Under the pieces are notes generated by a model that saw only the letters and a program-made list of their open reading frames with translations, did no database searches and was not told the DNA's origin. Positions 16,914 through 26,900 of a DNA stretch of 64,000 nt are shown here, one piece after another. A program made the translations under genes and the position numbers. Location of the stretch: positions 1-64,000 of the forward strand of contig NZ_JAMYDU010000001.1 of the NCBI RefSeq assembly GCF_024138395.1, in the 5' to 3' direction. This DNA is from Pseudomonas mandelii (GTDB taxonomy: Bacteria > Pseudomonadota > Gammaproteobacteria > Pseudomonadales > Pseudomonadaceae). The stretch's first letter is position 1. Each line of letters opens with the position of its first letter.

Positions 16914-18746
16914 TCATGCTCGTGCCCGCAACGAGACGTCGGTCGTTGCGCTGTGGTTTTTGGAAAACTCCCTGTCATGCGTGCTCAAAAACGCCTCTAT
17001 CGAGTGGGTGATTCCGGGCGCATCGAGCCCGCACATACTCAGTAATTTTTCGGGTGCACCATGCTCGATGAAGTGGTCGCTGAACCCTAATTGCAGCACC
17101 GACGATGAAAAACCGATGACAGCCAAATGCTCCAGGCACGCCGAGCCAGCACCCCCCATCACGCAACCTTCTTCAATGGTCACCAGCAGGTCATGGTCCC
17201 TGGCCAATTGCTCAACGAGGGCCCCATCGAGCGGTTTGATAAAACGCATGTTGGCGACGGTGGCGTCGAACGCTATGGCGGCTTCAAGGGCCGGTATCAG
17301 CATCGAACCGAACGCCAGGAGGGCGATGCGATAGCCGGCGGGTTGCGCCGAGGCTCGGCGGATTTCACCTTTGCCAACCGGCAGGGCATGCAACGTCTGC
17401 GACACAACGATGCCGTTACCCGATCCGCGTGGGTAACGCACGGCGCTCGGGCTTTTCAGGAGGAGGGCGGTGTGCAGCATCTGCCGGCATTCGTTTTCAT
17501 CCGCCGGGGTCATGACGGTCAGGTTCGGTATGCAGCGCAGATAGGCAATGTCGAAGGCACCTGTGTGGGTGGCACCGTCGGCACCGACGATACCGGCGCG
17601 GTCGATGGCGAATACCACGGGAAGATTCTGGATTGCGATATCGTGAATCAGCTGATCGTAAGCCCGTTGCAGGAAGGTCGAGTAGATCGCCACCACCGGT
17701 TTCAAACCATCGGCCGCCAAGCCCGCCGTGAAGGTCAGCGCGTGTTGTTCGGAAATCCCGACATCGAAAAAACGATCGGGGAAGCGTCGTTCGAATTCCA
17801 CCAGGCCTGAGCCTTCGCGCATTGCCGGGGTGATGGCCACGACCCTTGGGTCAACATCGGCTTCATCGCATAACCAGTCGCCGAATACTTGGGTGTACGT
17901 GGGCTTGCCGGCCATCGATGGATCGATTCCGTGTGCCGGGTCGAATTTTCCTGGGCCGTGATACAGCACTGGATTCGCCGCAGCCGGTGTATAGCCGTGA
18001 CCTTTTTCCGTGACGATGTGCAGCAATTGCGGGCCGCGCAGTTTTTTCAGGGCGTGCAGCGTGGGGAGCAATTCGTCGAGGTTGTGACCGTCGATGGGGC
18101 CGGTGTAGTTGAAGCCCAAGGCTTTAAAAAAAGTCGCATCGGTTCCTGACCCTTTTACCTGCTTCAGTTTCCCGAAGTACTCGCGCAAGGCACCGACCGG
18201 CGGTGAGATCGACATGTCGTTGTCGTTGAGGATCACCAGAAACGGCAATTCCTTATATAAGCCGGCATTGTTCATCGCCTCGTACGCCATGCCGCCGGTA
18301 ACCGCGCCGTCGCCGATCACCGCAATGCAATGGCGAGGTTGTGACTGATTGCGAGCGGCCAGCGCCATGCCTAACGCCGCCGAGATGGAGGTGCTGGAGT
18401 GCGCCGTGCCAAAAGTGTCGAATTCAGATTCGCCGCGCCGCGGAAATCCGGAGATCCCGCCGAGTTGACGAATGTTCGCCATCGCGTCACGTCGGCCGGT
18501 GAGGATTTTGTGGGCGTAGGCTTGATGGCCGACATCCCACACGATTTTGTCGTTGGGCGTATCGAACACGTAATGCAGCGCAATACTCAATTCCACGGTG
18601 CCGAGGTTGGCCGACAGGTGCCCTCCGGTTTTCGCGACGCTATGCAAAATGAACGCCCGCAGTTCGTCCGCGAGTGGGCCGAGAGCGGCAACATGCAGTG
18701 CTCGCAAATCAACCGGATAGTCTATGGTCTTGAGTAATTCGAACAT
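16914..18746 (-). CDS. dxs: 1-deoxy-D-xylulose-5-phosphate synthase
   Basis: Predicted 610 aa, slightly shorter than housekeeping DXS (about 620-630). It condenses pyruvate and glyceraldehyde-3-phosphate with thiamine diphosphate, the flux-controlling MEP step. Visible features are [39 protein letters not shown], the ThDP motif [18 protein letters not shown] (about 152-169), the [15 protein letters not shown] active-site block, and the transketolase C-terminal domain. The start has AAGGAATCGAGC before ATG. It lies between idi and the methyltransferase on the same strand. As in the sodorifen operon, a second dxs would raise precursor supply. Confidence 0.92.
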   Translation of the reverse strand: MFELLKTIDYPVDLRALHVAALGPLADELRAFILHSVAKTGGHLSANLGTVELSIALHYVFDTPNDKIVWDVGHQAYAHKILTGRRDAMANIRQLGGISGFPRRGESEFDTFGTAHSSTSISAALGMALAARNQSQPRHCIAVIGDGAVTGGMAYEAMNNAGLYKELPFLVILNDNDMSISPPVGALREYFGKLKQVKGSGTDATFFKALGFNYTGPIDGHNLDELLPTLHALKKLRGPQLLHIVTEKGHGYTPAAANPVLYHGPGKFDPAHGIDPSMAGKPTYTQVFGDWLCDEADVDPRVVAITPAMREGSGLVEFERRFPDRFFDVGISEQHALTFTAGLAADGLKPVVAIYSTFLQRAYDQLIHDIAIQNLPVVFAIDRAGIVGADGATHTGAFDIAYLRCIPNLTVMTPADENECRQMLHTALLLKSPSAVRYPRGSGNGIVVSQTLHALPVGKGEIRRASAQPAGYRIALLAFGSMLIPALEAAIAFDATVANMRFIKPLDGALVEQLARDHDLLVTIEEGCVMGGAGSACLEHLAVIGFSSSVLQLGFSDHFIEHGAPEKLLSMCGLDAPGITHSIEAFLSTHDREFSKNHSATTDVSLRARA

Positions 18747-18791
18747 GCTCGATTCCTTTCCTTGAACGTAGTTCCGGTGCGTGTCTCGTGA

Positions 18792-19355
18792 TCAGGAGAA
18801 GGAAACGGCCTGACGGCGGGCTTCTGCGAGTTCTTTCCAGGCGCTGATTCCGGCAGGTCCGGTGGTCTGGAGTATTCGTCGGAACCAGAAGGTGAAGCTC
18901 TCGGGGGCAGCGGCAATGCGCTCGCAGATTTGCGAAAGCGTCAGCCACTGCCAGGCGTGGGCTTCCTCGGGATTGGCGACGGGATCGAGATCGCTGATAC
19001 CGACGAATACGTGGTCGAACTCGTGCTCGATCATCTGGTTTGAAACCTGTTCGCGGTAGAGCAGGGTGGAGACTTTGCGCAGCGGGCAGGTCATGCCCAT
19101 TTCTTCCTGCAAACGGCGTTTTGCCGCCGCCATTGTCCGCTCGCCCGGCCGAGGGTGGCCGCAACAGGTATTGGTCCACAGGCCTTGAGAATGGTATTTG
19201 CCGAAGGCGCGTTGTTGCAGCAAGAGACGGCCGGCATGATCGAAAATGAAGATTGAGAACGCTCGATGCAGGAGGCCTTGTTGATGGGCCTGTAGTTTGG
19301 GCGCATAGCCCTTTTTGCGATCGCGCTGGTCGACCAGAATCAGTAACTCTTCCAT
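18792..19355 (-). CDS. idi: Isopentenyl-diphosphate delta-isomerase, type I
   Basis: Predicted 187 aa from ATG 19355, with GGAG 7 nt upstream. It interconverts IPP and DMAPP. It has the Nudix fold typical of type I Idi: RAFSIFIFDHAGRLLLQQRA, the active-site Cys in TNTCCGHPRPGE (Cys64/65), the Nudix box RRLQEEMGM, and the catalytic Glu in IEHEFDHVFVG. Many pseudomonads rely on IspH to make both isomers, so a type I idi here belongs to the terpene system. It is the first gene of the leftward operon idi-dxs-methyltransferase-TPS2-TPS1-(ispH)-ispG. Confidence 0.92.
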   Translation of the reverse strand: MEELLILVDQRDRKKGYAPKLQAHQQGLLHRAFSIFIFDHAGRLLLQQRAFGKYHSQGLWTNTCCGHPRPGERTMAAAKRRLQEEMGMTCPLRKVSTLLYREQVSNQMIEHEFDHVFVGISDLDPVANPEEAHAWQWLTLSQICERIAAAPESFTFWFRRILQTTGPAGISAWKELAEARRQAVSFS

Positions 19356-19748
19356 AGCAAGACTCCACTATTGTGTCTTCGCTACTGGACGTTACTGCAG
19401 GCCAGACAATCTAGAGAAATTCAGACGGTGTTAATGTTTGGTTCGAATCTAGTGGGTGGTGTTATGTGTTGCAAGTTTTTGTTTAGAACTTTTTTGTTTG
19501 ATAAGGTTGTTGTTTTTGATGTGTGCAAGTCTATTGAATTTGTACAAGGTTACGAGAAAACTTATAGTTTTCCCCGCAGTAAAGATTATAGCTAAACGTC
19601 ATAAGTTCTGGCTTGTAATGCCCTGAGGTCTTGCTATTGTCAGGCAAAACCGCTCTGTAGCCATCTTTTCGTTGCCCGCAGAACGTGTCAGGGTGTCGCG
19701 GTAGCGGAGTTTTAAAAAACCTAGCATAAATATCAGGAAGAATAGGAA
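19356..19748. promoter_or_regulatory. AT-rich divergent promoter region between idi and the dxr fragment
   Basis: This 393-nt gap separates two divergent transcription units. Its left half (about 19430-19600) is much more AT-rich than anything around it, with T-rich stretches such as TTTAGAACTTTTTTG. It holds no ORF with a credible start. It is the natural place for the terpene operon promoter. I cannot point to a specific operator or a confident -35/-10 pair. Confidence 0.45.
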
Positions 19749-20270
19749 ATGTTACAGCGCCTATGTGTTCTCGGTTCTACCGGGTCTATTGGCGACAGTA
19801 CTTTAGATGTAGTCGCACGTCATTCGGACGCCTTTGTTGTGTATGCATTAAGTGCACATTGCAATATGAGAAAGTTGTTCCAGCAATGCTTGAAATTTAA
19901 TCCGGCATTGGCCATTGTCAGTGAGCCCCATCACGCGATTGAACTCCAGGTTCATCTCCAGGCGGCGCAGTTACGCACCGAGGTGTGTTGCGGCGTTGAA
20001 GCCTTGTGTGCGGCTGCTCGTTCAGATGATTGCGATACGGTGGTCGCCGCCATTGTCGGTGCGGCGGGCCTTCTGCCCACCTTGAGCGCTGCCCGGGCCG
20101 GCAAAAAAATACTGTTGGCCAACAAGGAGGCTCTGGTCATGTCCGGCGCGTTGATCATGCGTACGGCCAGCCAGTCGGGTGCGGTGATTTTGCCGATGGG
20201 CAGTGAGCACAATGCGATCTTTCAATGCCTGCAAAGCGGCAATGATCGTACGTCTGTAGCGGTTGACTAA
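19749..20270 (+). pseudogene. dxr: 5' fragment of dxr (1-deoxy-D-xylulose 5-phosphate reductoisomerase)
   Basis: This 173-aa frame matches the NADPH-binding half of [50 protein letters not shown] and [19 protein letters not shown]. It stops soon after [12 protein letters not shown] is normally about 395-400 aa, so the catalytic and C-terminal domains are missing. The metal-ligand motif normally read as PVDSEH is PMGSEH here, so the essential Asp is Gly. It has an AGGAAG ribosome site and could still be translated. It lies divergent from idi and beside the MFS gene. It is best read as a decayed part of the terpene island. Confidence 0.85.
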
Positions 20271-20351
20271 GGTTCGGGCCTTGCTCGGACGATCTGTTGA
20301 TCCTCGAAAGTTTATGGCACCGTGCACGTCCAAAACGGACGTGAGGATGTC

Positions 20352-21524
20352 ATGGCAAACCCCTACCGCGAGCTGTTCAACGCCCCAGGCACACGAGGTT
20401 TTGTGCTGGCCGGCATGATCGCGCGCATGCCGATTTCCATGACAGGCATCGGCCTGATCACCATGCTCTCGCAATTGAAGGGCGGTTACGGATTAGCCGG
20501 CTCCATCGCCGCAACCTTTGCCTTGGCCACGGCGTTTTGTGCGCCGCAGGTTTCGCGGTGGGTGGACCGTTTTGGGCAAAGCCGGATCTTGCCGGTGTCG
20601 GCACTGGTCGGTGGCGGCGCGCTGTTGATGCTGTTGCTCTGTACCCGGTTGCAGGCGCCGCACTGGACGTTGTTTGTGTTTGCCGCGCTGGCCGGGTGCA
20701 TGCCGAGCATGTCGGCGATGGTGCGGGCGCGCTGGACCGAGTTGTATCGCGGTCGGCCCGAGTTGCAAACCGCCTATGCGCTGGAGTCGGTGCTGGACGA
20801 GGTCTGCTTTATTGTCGGGCCGCCGTTGTCGGTGGGGTTGTGTGTGGTGGCATTCCCGGAGGCAGGGCCGTTGGCGGCGTTGCTGATGCTGGCGATCGGG
20901 GTCACGGCATTTGTGTTGCAGCGCGGTACCGAACCGCCGGTGCATCCTTATGAAGAACACCATCAGGGTTCGATCATCCGCTCGAGCGAGATCCAGTTGC
21001 TGATACTGTTGATGGTCGCCTTGGGCACCATCGTCGGTGTGGTGGATGTGGTCAGCGTCGCGTTCGCCGAGCAGCAGGGGCAACCAGCGGCGGCGAGTAT
21101 TGTGCTGTCGGTGTATGCCATCGGCTCATGCCTGGCCGGATTGGCGTTCGGTGCGTTGCGCTCGAAACTGCCGCTGCCTCTGCTGTTCCTCTACGGCGGG
21201 GTGGCGACGGCGGTGACCACGTTGCCATTGCTGCTGGCGGCCAATATTTTCGGGCTGTCGCTGGCGGTGTTCGTCGCCGGGCTGTTCTTTGCACCGACGC
21301 TGATTGTGGGCATGGCGCTGGTGGAGCGCATCGTGCCACCGGCCAAGCTCACCGAAGGCCTGACCTGGCTGGTCACCGGTTTGAGTATCGGCGTGGCGAT
21401 CGGCGCGGCCAGTTCGGGCTGGCTGGTGGATGCGTTCGGTGCGCGCAGCGGGTTCTGGGTGTCGATTGCTGCGGGTGGTGTGGTGTTGGGTTCGGCGGTG
21501 CAGAGCTATCGCCACCTTAAGTAA
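20352..21524 (+). CDS. MFS transporter
   Basis: Predicted 390 aa from ATG 20352 (GAGGATGTC upstream); an in-frame start at 20322 is weaker. About twelve hydrophobic helices are visible, with a central charged loop (HPYEEHHQGSIIRSS) between helices 6 and 7. The loop between helices 2 and 3 has the MFS pattern SRWVDRFGQSRILPVS. It is related to the small drug/sugar-efflux type of MFS protein. It sits between the dxr fragment and the pyoverdine thioesterase and could belong to either or neither system. No PvdS box precedes it. The substrate is unknown. Confidence 0.8.
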   Translation: MANPYRELFNAPGTRGFVLAGMIARMPISMTGIGLITMLSQLKGGYGLAGSIAATFALATAFCAPQVSRWVDRFGQSRILPVSALVGGGALLMLLLCTRLQAPHWTLFVFAALAGCMPSMSAMVRARWTELYRGRPELQTAYALESVLDEVCFIVGPPLSVGLCVVAFPEAGPLAALLMLAIGVTAFVLQRGTEPPVHPYEEHHQGSIIRSSEIQLLILLMVALGTIVGVVDVVSVAFAEQQGQPAAASIVLSVYAIGSCLAGLAFGALRSKLPLPLLFLYGGVATAVTTLPLLLAANIFGLSLAVFVAGLFFAPTLIVGMALVERIVPPAKLTEGLTWLVTGLSIGVAIGAASSGWLVDAFGARSGFWVSIAAGGVVLGSAVQSYRHLK

Positions 21525-21560
21525 TGGGGCACACCAGCCAGTTAAGCCGTAATGCCACTT

Positions 21561-21813
21561 GTAGCAGCTGTCGAGCCTGCGAGGCTGCGTTCGGCCGTAG
21601 CAGCTGTCGAGCTCGCGAGGCTGCGTTCGGCTGCGCAGCAGTCGTGAATCCGGCTGACGCGGTATGCCTGATCTACCGCAATCTCTGGTTTTACGACTGC
21701 TGCGCAGCCGAACGCAGCCTCGCAGGCTCGACAGCTGCTACGGCCGAACGCAGGCTCGCGAGCTCGACAGCTGCTACGGCCGAACGCAGGCTCGCAGCCT
21801 CGACAGCTGCTAC
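21561..21813. repeat. Compound inverted REP array (two units against three)
   Basis: Two tandem units of about 36-48 nt (21561-21596, 21597-21644; GTAGCAGCTGTCGAGCCTGC...) face three inverted units (21694-21741, 21742-21777, 21778-21813). The same family occurs as a perfect pair at 55363-55493. The spacer 21645-21693 has no feature. This array fills the gap between the MFS gene and the pyoverdine thioesterase. Confidence 0.85.
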
Positions 21814-21853
21814 ATAAAGTGCGTCGCGGCTGACGCTGCTTAACCCCACAGAC

Positions 21854-21877
21854 TAATTCTCACCACACCTCATCCGT
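21854..21877 (+). promoter_or_regulatory. Near-consensus iron-starvation (PvdS) box
   Basis: TAATT, 16 nt, then CGTTCTCC. The PvdS consensus is TAAAT-N16/17-CGT; one base differs. It lies 35 nt before the thioesterase start and resembles the perfect boxes at 23890, 55314, 59166 and 59241. Confidence 0.65.
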
Positions 21878-21911
21878 TCTCCTAAACATATAACCAATCG
21901 AGGTAAGTGCG

Positions 21912-22652
21912 GTGACAAAGCTGACACTGCTGTGCCTGCCCTATTCGGGCGCCAGCGCCATGGTCTATAGCCGCTGGCGGCGCCAGTTGCCGCCGTGGCT
22001 GCACTTGCAGCCGGTGGAATTGCCGGGGCGGGGCGCCCGTTATGACGAACCCTTGCAGACCGACATGCGCGCCCTGGCCCTGCAATTGGCCAGGGAGCAC
22101 AAGCCGTCCTTGCACGGCCCTTACGCCCTGTTCGGTCACAGTCTGGGGGCGTTGCTGGCCTGCGAGATGGCCCACGCCTTTCGTGCCCTCGGTGCTGCGG
22201 AACCGGTGGCGCTGTTCGCTTCAGGCACGGCCGCCCCGACCCTGCGCAGTGACTATGACCGTGGCTTCGCCGAGCCCCAGAGTGACGAACAGTTGATCGA
22301 GCAGCTGCGCACCTTCCAGGGCACCAGTGAGGACGTCTTGGCCAATCAGGAGTTGATGAGCCTGACGCTGCCGATCCTGCGCGCCGATTTCATGCTCTGC
22401 GGTCGCTTCCGCCCGATGCAGCGCCCGCTGCTCAAGTGCCCCGTGCACGTGCTCGGCGGCAAGGAAGACAAGGCCACCACCGAGCAATTGATCGGCTGGA
22501 GCCAGGAAACCCTGGGCAGCTTCTCGGTGGACATGATGACCGGCGGGCATTTCTTCATTCATGAGCATGAAGCCAAGGTGATCCGGATTATCAAGAATCA
22601 TCTGGAAGTCCATCACCGACGTCATGCGCAGTTTGCCGCGCCGGTTTTTTAG
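21912..22652 (+). CDS. pvdG: Type II thioesterase of the pyoverdine locus (PvdG-like)
   Basis: Predicted 246 aa from GTG 21912. It is a typical external editing thioesterase: LPYSGASAMVYSRWRRQLPP, LPGRGARYDEP, nucleophile elbow FGHSLGAL with Ser77, and the catalytic His in GGHFFIHEHE. Such enzymes clear misprimed 4'-phosphopantetheine arms of NRPS carrier domains. A near-consensus PvdS box lies 35 nt upstream, and the SyrP-like hydroxylase follows 41 nt downstream, so the two are likely one iron-repressed operon. The symbol is given by analogy with PvdG; a role in final release is possible but less usual for this family. Confidence 0.75.
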   Translation: MTKLTLLCLPYSGASAMVYSRWRRQLPPWLHLQPVELPGRGARYDEPLQTDMRALALQLAREHKPSLHGPYALFGHSLGALLACEMAHAFRALGAAEPVALFASGTAAPTLRSDYDRGFAEPQSDEQLIEQLRTFQGTSEDVLANQELMSLTLPILRADFMLCGRFRPMQRPLLKCPVHVLGGKEDKATTEQLIGWSQETLGSFSVDMMTGGHFFIHEHEAKVIRIIKNHLEVHHRRHAQFAAPVF

Positions 22653-22693
22653 CGCGCGCGGTTCACTTTATCGGTGTTAACAGGAGGCCCGTC

Positions 22694-23677
22694 ATGGGTG
22701 TTGCTGTGGGTTTTGCCGTGCGGCCGTTGTTGCCGGCGCGGGGTCGCTTGCCGCTGTTGGTGGAGGCGACCGAGCCGAATACCAGCCTGTTGGCGGTGTT
22801 CGATGAATTGAATGAATTGGTGGATGAGCATTTGCTGCGTGACGGCGGCATTCTGTTTCGCGGGTTCCAGCTGGATGGTGCCGAGCAGTTCCGCCAGTTT
22901 GCCGCTGGTTTTGGCCATCCGCTGCTCAATTATGAATTCGGCTCGACGCCGCGCACCAACGTCACTCAGGGGGTCTACACCTCCACCGAATACCCGGCGC
23001 ATCAGAGCATTCCGTTGCACAACGAGCAGGCCTACTCCCGGGATTGGCCGATGAAGATCTGGTTCTACAGCATGATCGCCGCCACCTCGGGCGGTGAAAC
23101 GCCGATTGCCGACAGTCGGGAAGTCTATCGCCGCATGCCGGTCGCGATCCGCGAGCGCTTCGTCGGCAAGGGCCTGATGTACGTGCGCAATTTCGGCAAC
23201 GGGCTGGACGTGGCCTGGGAGCAAGTGTTCAACACCGAAGACCGCGAGGTGGCCGAGGCCTACTGCAAGGCCCACGGCATTATTTGCGAGTGGAAGGACG
23301 ACGGAGAATTGCGCACCCGCCAGACCTGTCAGGCGGTGGCGCGTCATCCGGTGACAGGCGACATGGTCTGGTTCAATCAGGCTCACCTGTTCCACATTTC
23401 CAACCTTCAGCCGGAAGTGCGCGAAACCCTGCTGGACATCGTCGACGAGGAAGACCTGCCGCGTAACGTCTACTACGGCGATGGCTCGCCCATCGAGGAT
23501 GAGGTGCTCAATGAAATTCGCGCCGTGCTCGATGACTGCGCCATCAGCTTTCCCTGGCAGGAGGGCGATGTGCTGATGCTCGACAACATGCTCTCGGCCC
23601 ACGCCCGCGCGCCCTTTGAAGGCAAGCGCAAGGTGATCGTCGCAATGGCCGAAGGGCATTCCCAGGACGCGCGCTGA
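22694..23677 (+). CDS. TauD/SyrP-like Fe(II)/2-oxoglutarate aspartyl beta-hydroxylase
   Basis: Predicted 327 aa; AGGAGG lies 6 nt before ATG 22694. It is a TauD/TfdA-family dioxygenase of the SyrP branch. The facial triad is H109 and E111 in IPLHNEQAYS plus distal His303 in MLSAHARAPF, with the 2-oxoglutarate-binding Arg a few residues on. SyrP hydroxylates Asp bound to an NRPS carrier domain. NRPS module 2 here has an Asp-type code, so this enzyme probably makes beta-hydroxyaspartate, an iron ligand of several pyoverdines. It is stand-alone, not fused to the NRPS. A strong hairpin follows the gene. Confidence 0.82.
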   Translation: MGVAVGFAVRPLLPARGRLPLLVEATEPNTSLLAVFDELNELVDEHLLRDGGILFRGFQLDGAEQFRQFAAGFGHPLLNYEFGSTPRTNVTQGVYTSTEYPAHQSIPLHNEQAYSRDWPMKIWFYSMIAATSGGETPIADSREVYRRMPVAIRERFVGKGLMYVRNFGNGLDVAWEQVFNTEDREVAEAYCKAHGIICEWKDDGELRTRQTCQAVARHPVTGDMVWFNQAHLFHISNLQPEVRETLLDIVDEEDLPRNVYYGDGSPIEDEVLNEIRAVLDDCAISFPWQEGDVLMLDNMLSAHARAPFEGKRKVIVAMAEGHSQDAR

Positions 23678-23703
23678 TCTGATCAGTCCCTGACGCGCCT
23701 GTT

Positions 23704-23732
23704 GCCGAAGCCGGTCTTGCACCGGCTTCGGC
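23704..23732 (+). terminator. Hairpin after the SyrP-like gene
   Basis: A perfect 12-bp stem (23704-23715 with 23721-23732, five-base loop) lies 26 nt after the stop. The T tract is short, so termination may be partial. Confidence 0.6.
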
Positions 23733-23749
23733 GTTTCAAGCGCAATCCA

Positions 23750-23838
23750 TGTGGGAGCGAGCTTGCTCGCGATTGCGGTGGGTCAGGCACCTTAATATTG
23801 GTTGGGGTGGCCCCATCGCGAGCAAGCTCGCTCCCACA
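23750..23838. repeat. REP doublet
   Basis: TGTGGGAGCGAGCTTGCTCG (23750-23773) is inverted at 23815-23838. It lies between the SyrP-like gene and the PvdS box of the first NRPS gene. Confidence 0.85.
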
Positions 23839-23889
23839 GGTTATGTACCTTAACTGACTGACATTGGGAGCCGGGTATGTCAGTGCCGC

Positions 23890-23913
23890 TAAATCATCAC
23901 GTCAGCCATTCGT
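23890..23913 (+). promoter_or_regulatory. Iron-starvation (PvdS) box of the NRPS operon
   Basis: An exact TAAAT-N16-CGT match lies 57 nt before the first NRPS start. It should place all three NRPS genes, and probably the downstream hydrolase, under the sigma factor PvdS and hence Fur/iron control. Confidence 0.85.
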
Positions 23914-23970
23914 TCTTGTTGATACGACCGGGCCTCCTGGTCACGCCGCCGATCAGCAAGGACCCAATGC

Positions 23971-26900
23971 ATGAATGCCGCAGACGCACAGAAACTCGCC
24001 CGCCGTTTTATCGAACTGCCGCAGGACAAGCGCCGCTTGTTTCTGGCTGGCATGGCCCGCGAAGGCATCGATTTTGCGCAGCTTCCCATGACCTCCTGTG
24101 TCGGGGTCGACGAGCGTGACGGCCTGTCCTATGCCCAGCAGCGGATGTGGTTTCTCTGGCAGCTGGATCCGCAGAGCGCGGCCTACAACCTGCCGATGGC
24201 GGTACGCCTGAACGGCGCGCTGCAAACCGAGGCGCTTGAGCGCGCGTTCAGCCTGTTGGTGGCGCGCCATGAGTGCCTGCGCACCACCTTCGGCCAGCAG
24301 GGCGAGCGTGCATTTCAGCGGGTGGCCGAACCCCGTGACCTGACACTGGCGATCAACGACCTGAGTGCCTTGCCTGAAGAGCGGCGCTGGCCGCAGGCGC
24401 AGCAGCACATGATGGCTGAAGCCACTCAGGCGTTCGATTTGCAGCAAGGGCCGCTGCTGAGCCTTCGCCTGTTGCGCCTGGCCGAACGGGAACACGTGCT
24501 GTTGCTGACGCTGCACCACATCATTGCCGATGGCTGGTCGATGAACATTCTGATCGATGAGTTCATGCGCACCTACGACGGGTTGGTGGCGGGGCGGCAA
24601 CCGACCTTGCCGGAATTGACCGTGCACTACCGCGACTATGCCCTGTGGCAGCGCAGTTGGCTGGAAGCCGGGGAGCGCGAGCGTCAGCTCGATTACTGGC
24701 GCACGCAGTTGGGCGAAGAGCACCCGATCCTCGAATTGCCTACCGACCGTGCTTATCCGGCCCAGTCCAGCCACCAGGGCACGCGCCTGGAAAAGGTCAT
24801 CGACGGGGCCCTGCGCCAAGAGCTGAAAACCCTTGCCCAGCGCCAGGGCGTGACGCTGTTCGTGGTGCTGCTGGCCGCCTTCAAGACTTTGCTGCATCGC
24901 TACAGCGGCCAGACCGACATCCGCGTCGGCGGCTTGATCGCCAACCGCACCCGCAGTGAAACCGAAGGCTTGATCGGCTTCTTCGTCAATACCCAGATCC
25001 TGCGCAGCGAGGTCACCCCGCAGATCCGTTTCAGCGACCTGCTGCAAAGCCTGCGTCAGGCAGCGCTTGGCGCCCAGGCCCATCAGGAGCTGCCGTTCGA
25101 TGCGTTGATCGAAGCCCTGCAACCGGCACGCAGCCAAAGCCACAATCCATTGTTTCAGGTGATGTTCAACCACCAGCCACTGGTCACCGATCTGCAGGAC
25201 GTGCGGCTCGATTGCGGTTTGCAGGTCGGCTATCTGAGTGAGCAGCAACTGGCCGGCAGCGGGCGTCAGCATGCGGCCACCAGCGACCTGATGCTCGACA
25301 CCCGGGAGGAGGGCGAGCAACTGTTCGCCGCGTTCACCTACGCCACCGACCTGTTCGACCCACAGACCATTGCCGCGTTGGCCGAGCATTGGCACAACGT
25401 GCTGGTGTCGGTCTGCCGTGATCCGCAACAACCGCTGGGCGAGGTGGCGATGCTCGGCACGGATGAGCGCGAGCGCTTGATTCAAACCGTCGCCATCCCG
25501 GCGCCGCTGCCCGGCATGCCGCAGCTGTTCGAGGCCCAGGCGCAGCGCACTCCCGACATCACCGCCGTGATCCTGGCGGCCGATCAGTCGCCCTCACTTA
25601 GCTATGCCGAATTGAATGTTCGCAGCAATCGTCTGGCCCATCAGTTGCGCGCCCAAGGTGTCGGCCCCGATGTGCTGGTCGGTGTGGCATTGGGGCGCTC
25701 GCTGGAACTGGCCGTGGCGTTGCTGGCTGTGCTCAAGGCCGGCGGCGCGTATGTGCCGCTGGACCCGCACACCCCGGCCGAACGCTTGCGCCATGTGCTG
25801 GATGACAGCGGGCTGAAACTGTTGCTGACCGAGAGCCCGCTGCTGAGCAGCCTGCCGGCGCTCGATGGCATCGATTGCCTGTGCCTGGACCAGCTACCGG
25901 ACAGCGACGCTACGAGCCAGGACAACCTGCAAGTGACGGTAGATCCGCAAAACCTTGCGTACGTGATTTACACCTCCGGCTCCACCGGCCGGCCGAAGGG
26001 CGTGGCCGTCAGCCACGGCGCGTTGAGCGAATTCATCGCGCGGGCGATCGACTACAGCGATTTGCGCGAAGGCGATCGCGTCCTGCAATTCGCCACCAGC
26101 AGTTTTGACGGTTTCGTCGAGCAATTCTTCCCGCCGCTGTGCCATGGCGCTGCTGTCGTCCTGCGTGATGCAGGCCTGTGGGACAGTGCGAGCTTGCATC
26201 AGGTGATCGTCGAACAGGGCATCACCCTGGCGGATTTGCCGGCCGCTTATTGGTATTCGGTGGTGCAGGATTACGCGGCCAACCCGCCTGCCCACTTCGC
26301 TGCGTTGCGTCAGATTCATGTGGGCGGCGAGGCGATGGCGGTGGACGGGCTGCGCCTGTGGCAACGCGCCGGGTTGGGTCATGTGCGTTTGCTCAACACC
26401 TACGGCCCGACCGAGGCGACGGTGGTTTCAACCCTCCACGATTGCAGCGCGTTGACCGCCGAGGCGGTGTCGTGGCGCGGCATTCCGATCGGTCACGGCC
26501 TGGAGCAGCGCCGGTTGTACGTGCTCGACGACGATTTGAACCTGCTGCCGCAAGGTGCAGTGGGCGAGTTGTACATCGGCGGGCCGGGCCTGGCCCGTGG
26601 TTATCACCGGCAACCGATGCTCAGCGCCCAGCGGTTTATCGCCGATCCGTTCGCGGTCGGCGAGCGCCTGTACCGCACCGGCGACCGTGCCCGGCTGCGG
26701 GACGACGGCGCGGTGGAGTACATCGGCCGCGTCGATCACCAAGTGAAAATTCGCGGGTTCCGCATTGAGTTGGGGGAAATCGAGTCGCGGTTGCAGCAAT
26801 GCCCGGGGATTCGTGAGGCAGTGGTGCTGGCCTTGCCCCTGACCGGCGGGCCACAACTGGTGGCGTATCTGGTCGTCGATCCGAGCGTGCTCGGCAGCGC

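Noticed and set aside
21561..21813. CRISPR-like repeat array
   Set aside because: Units are palindromic and abut each other or invert; there are no unique spacers of constant length and no cas genes.
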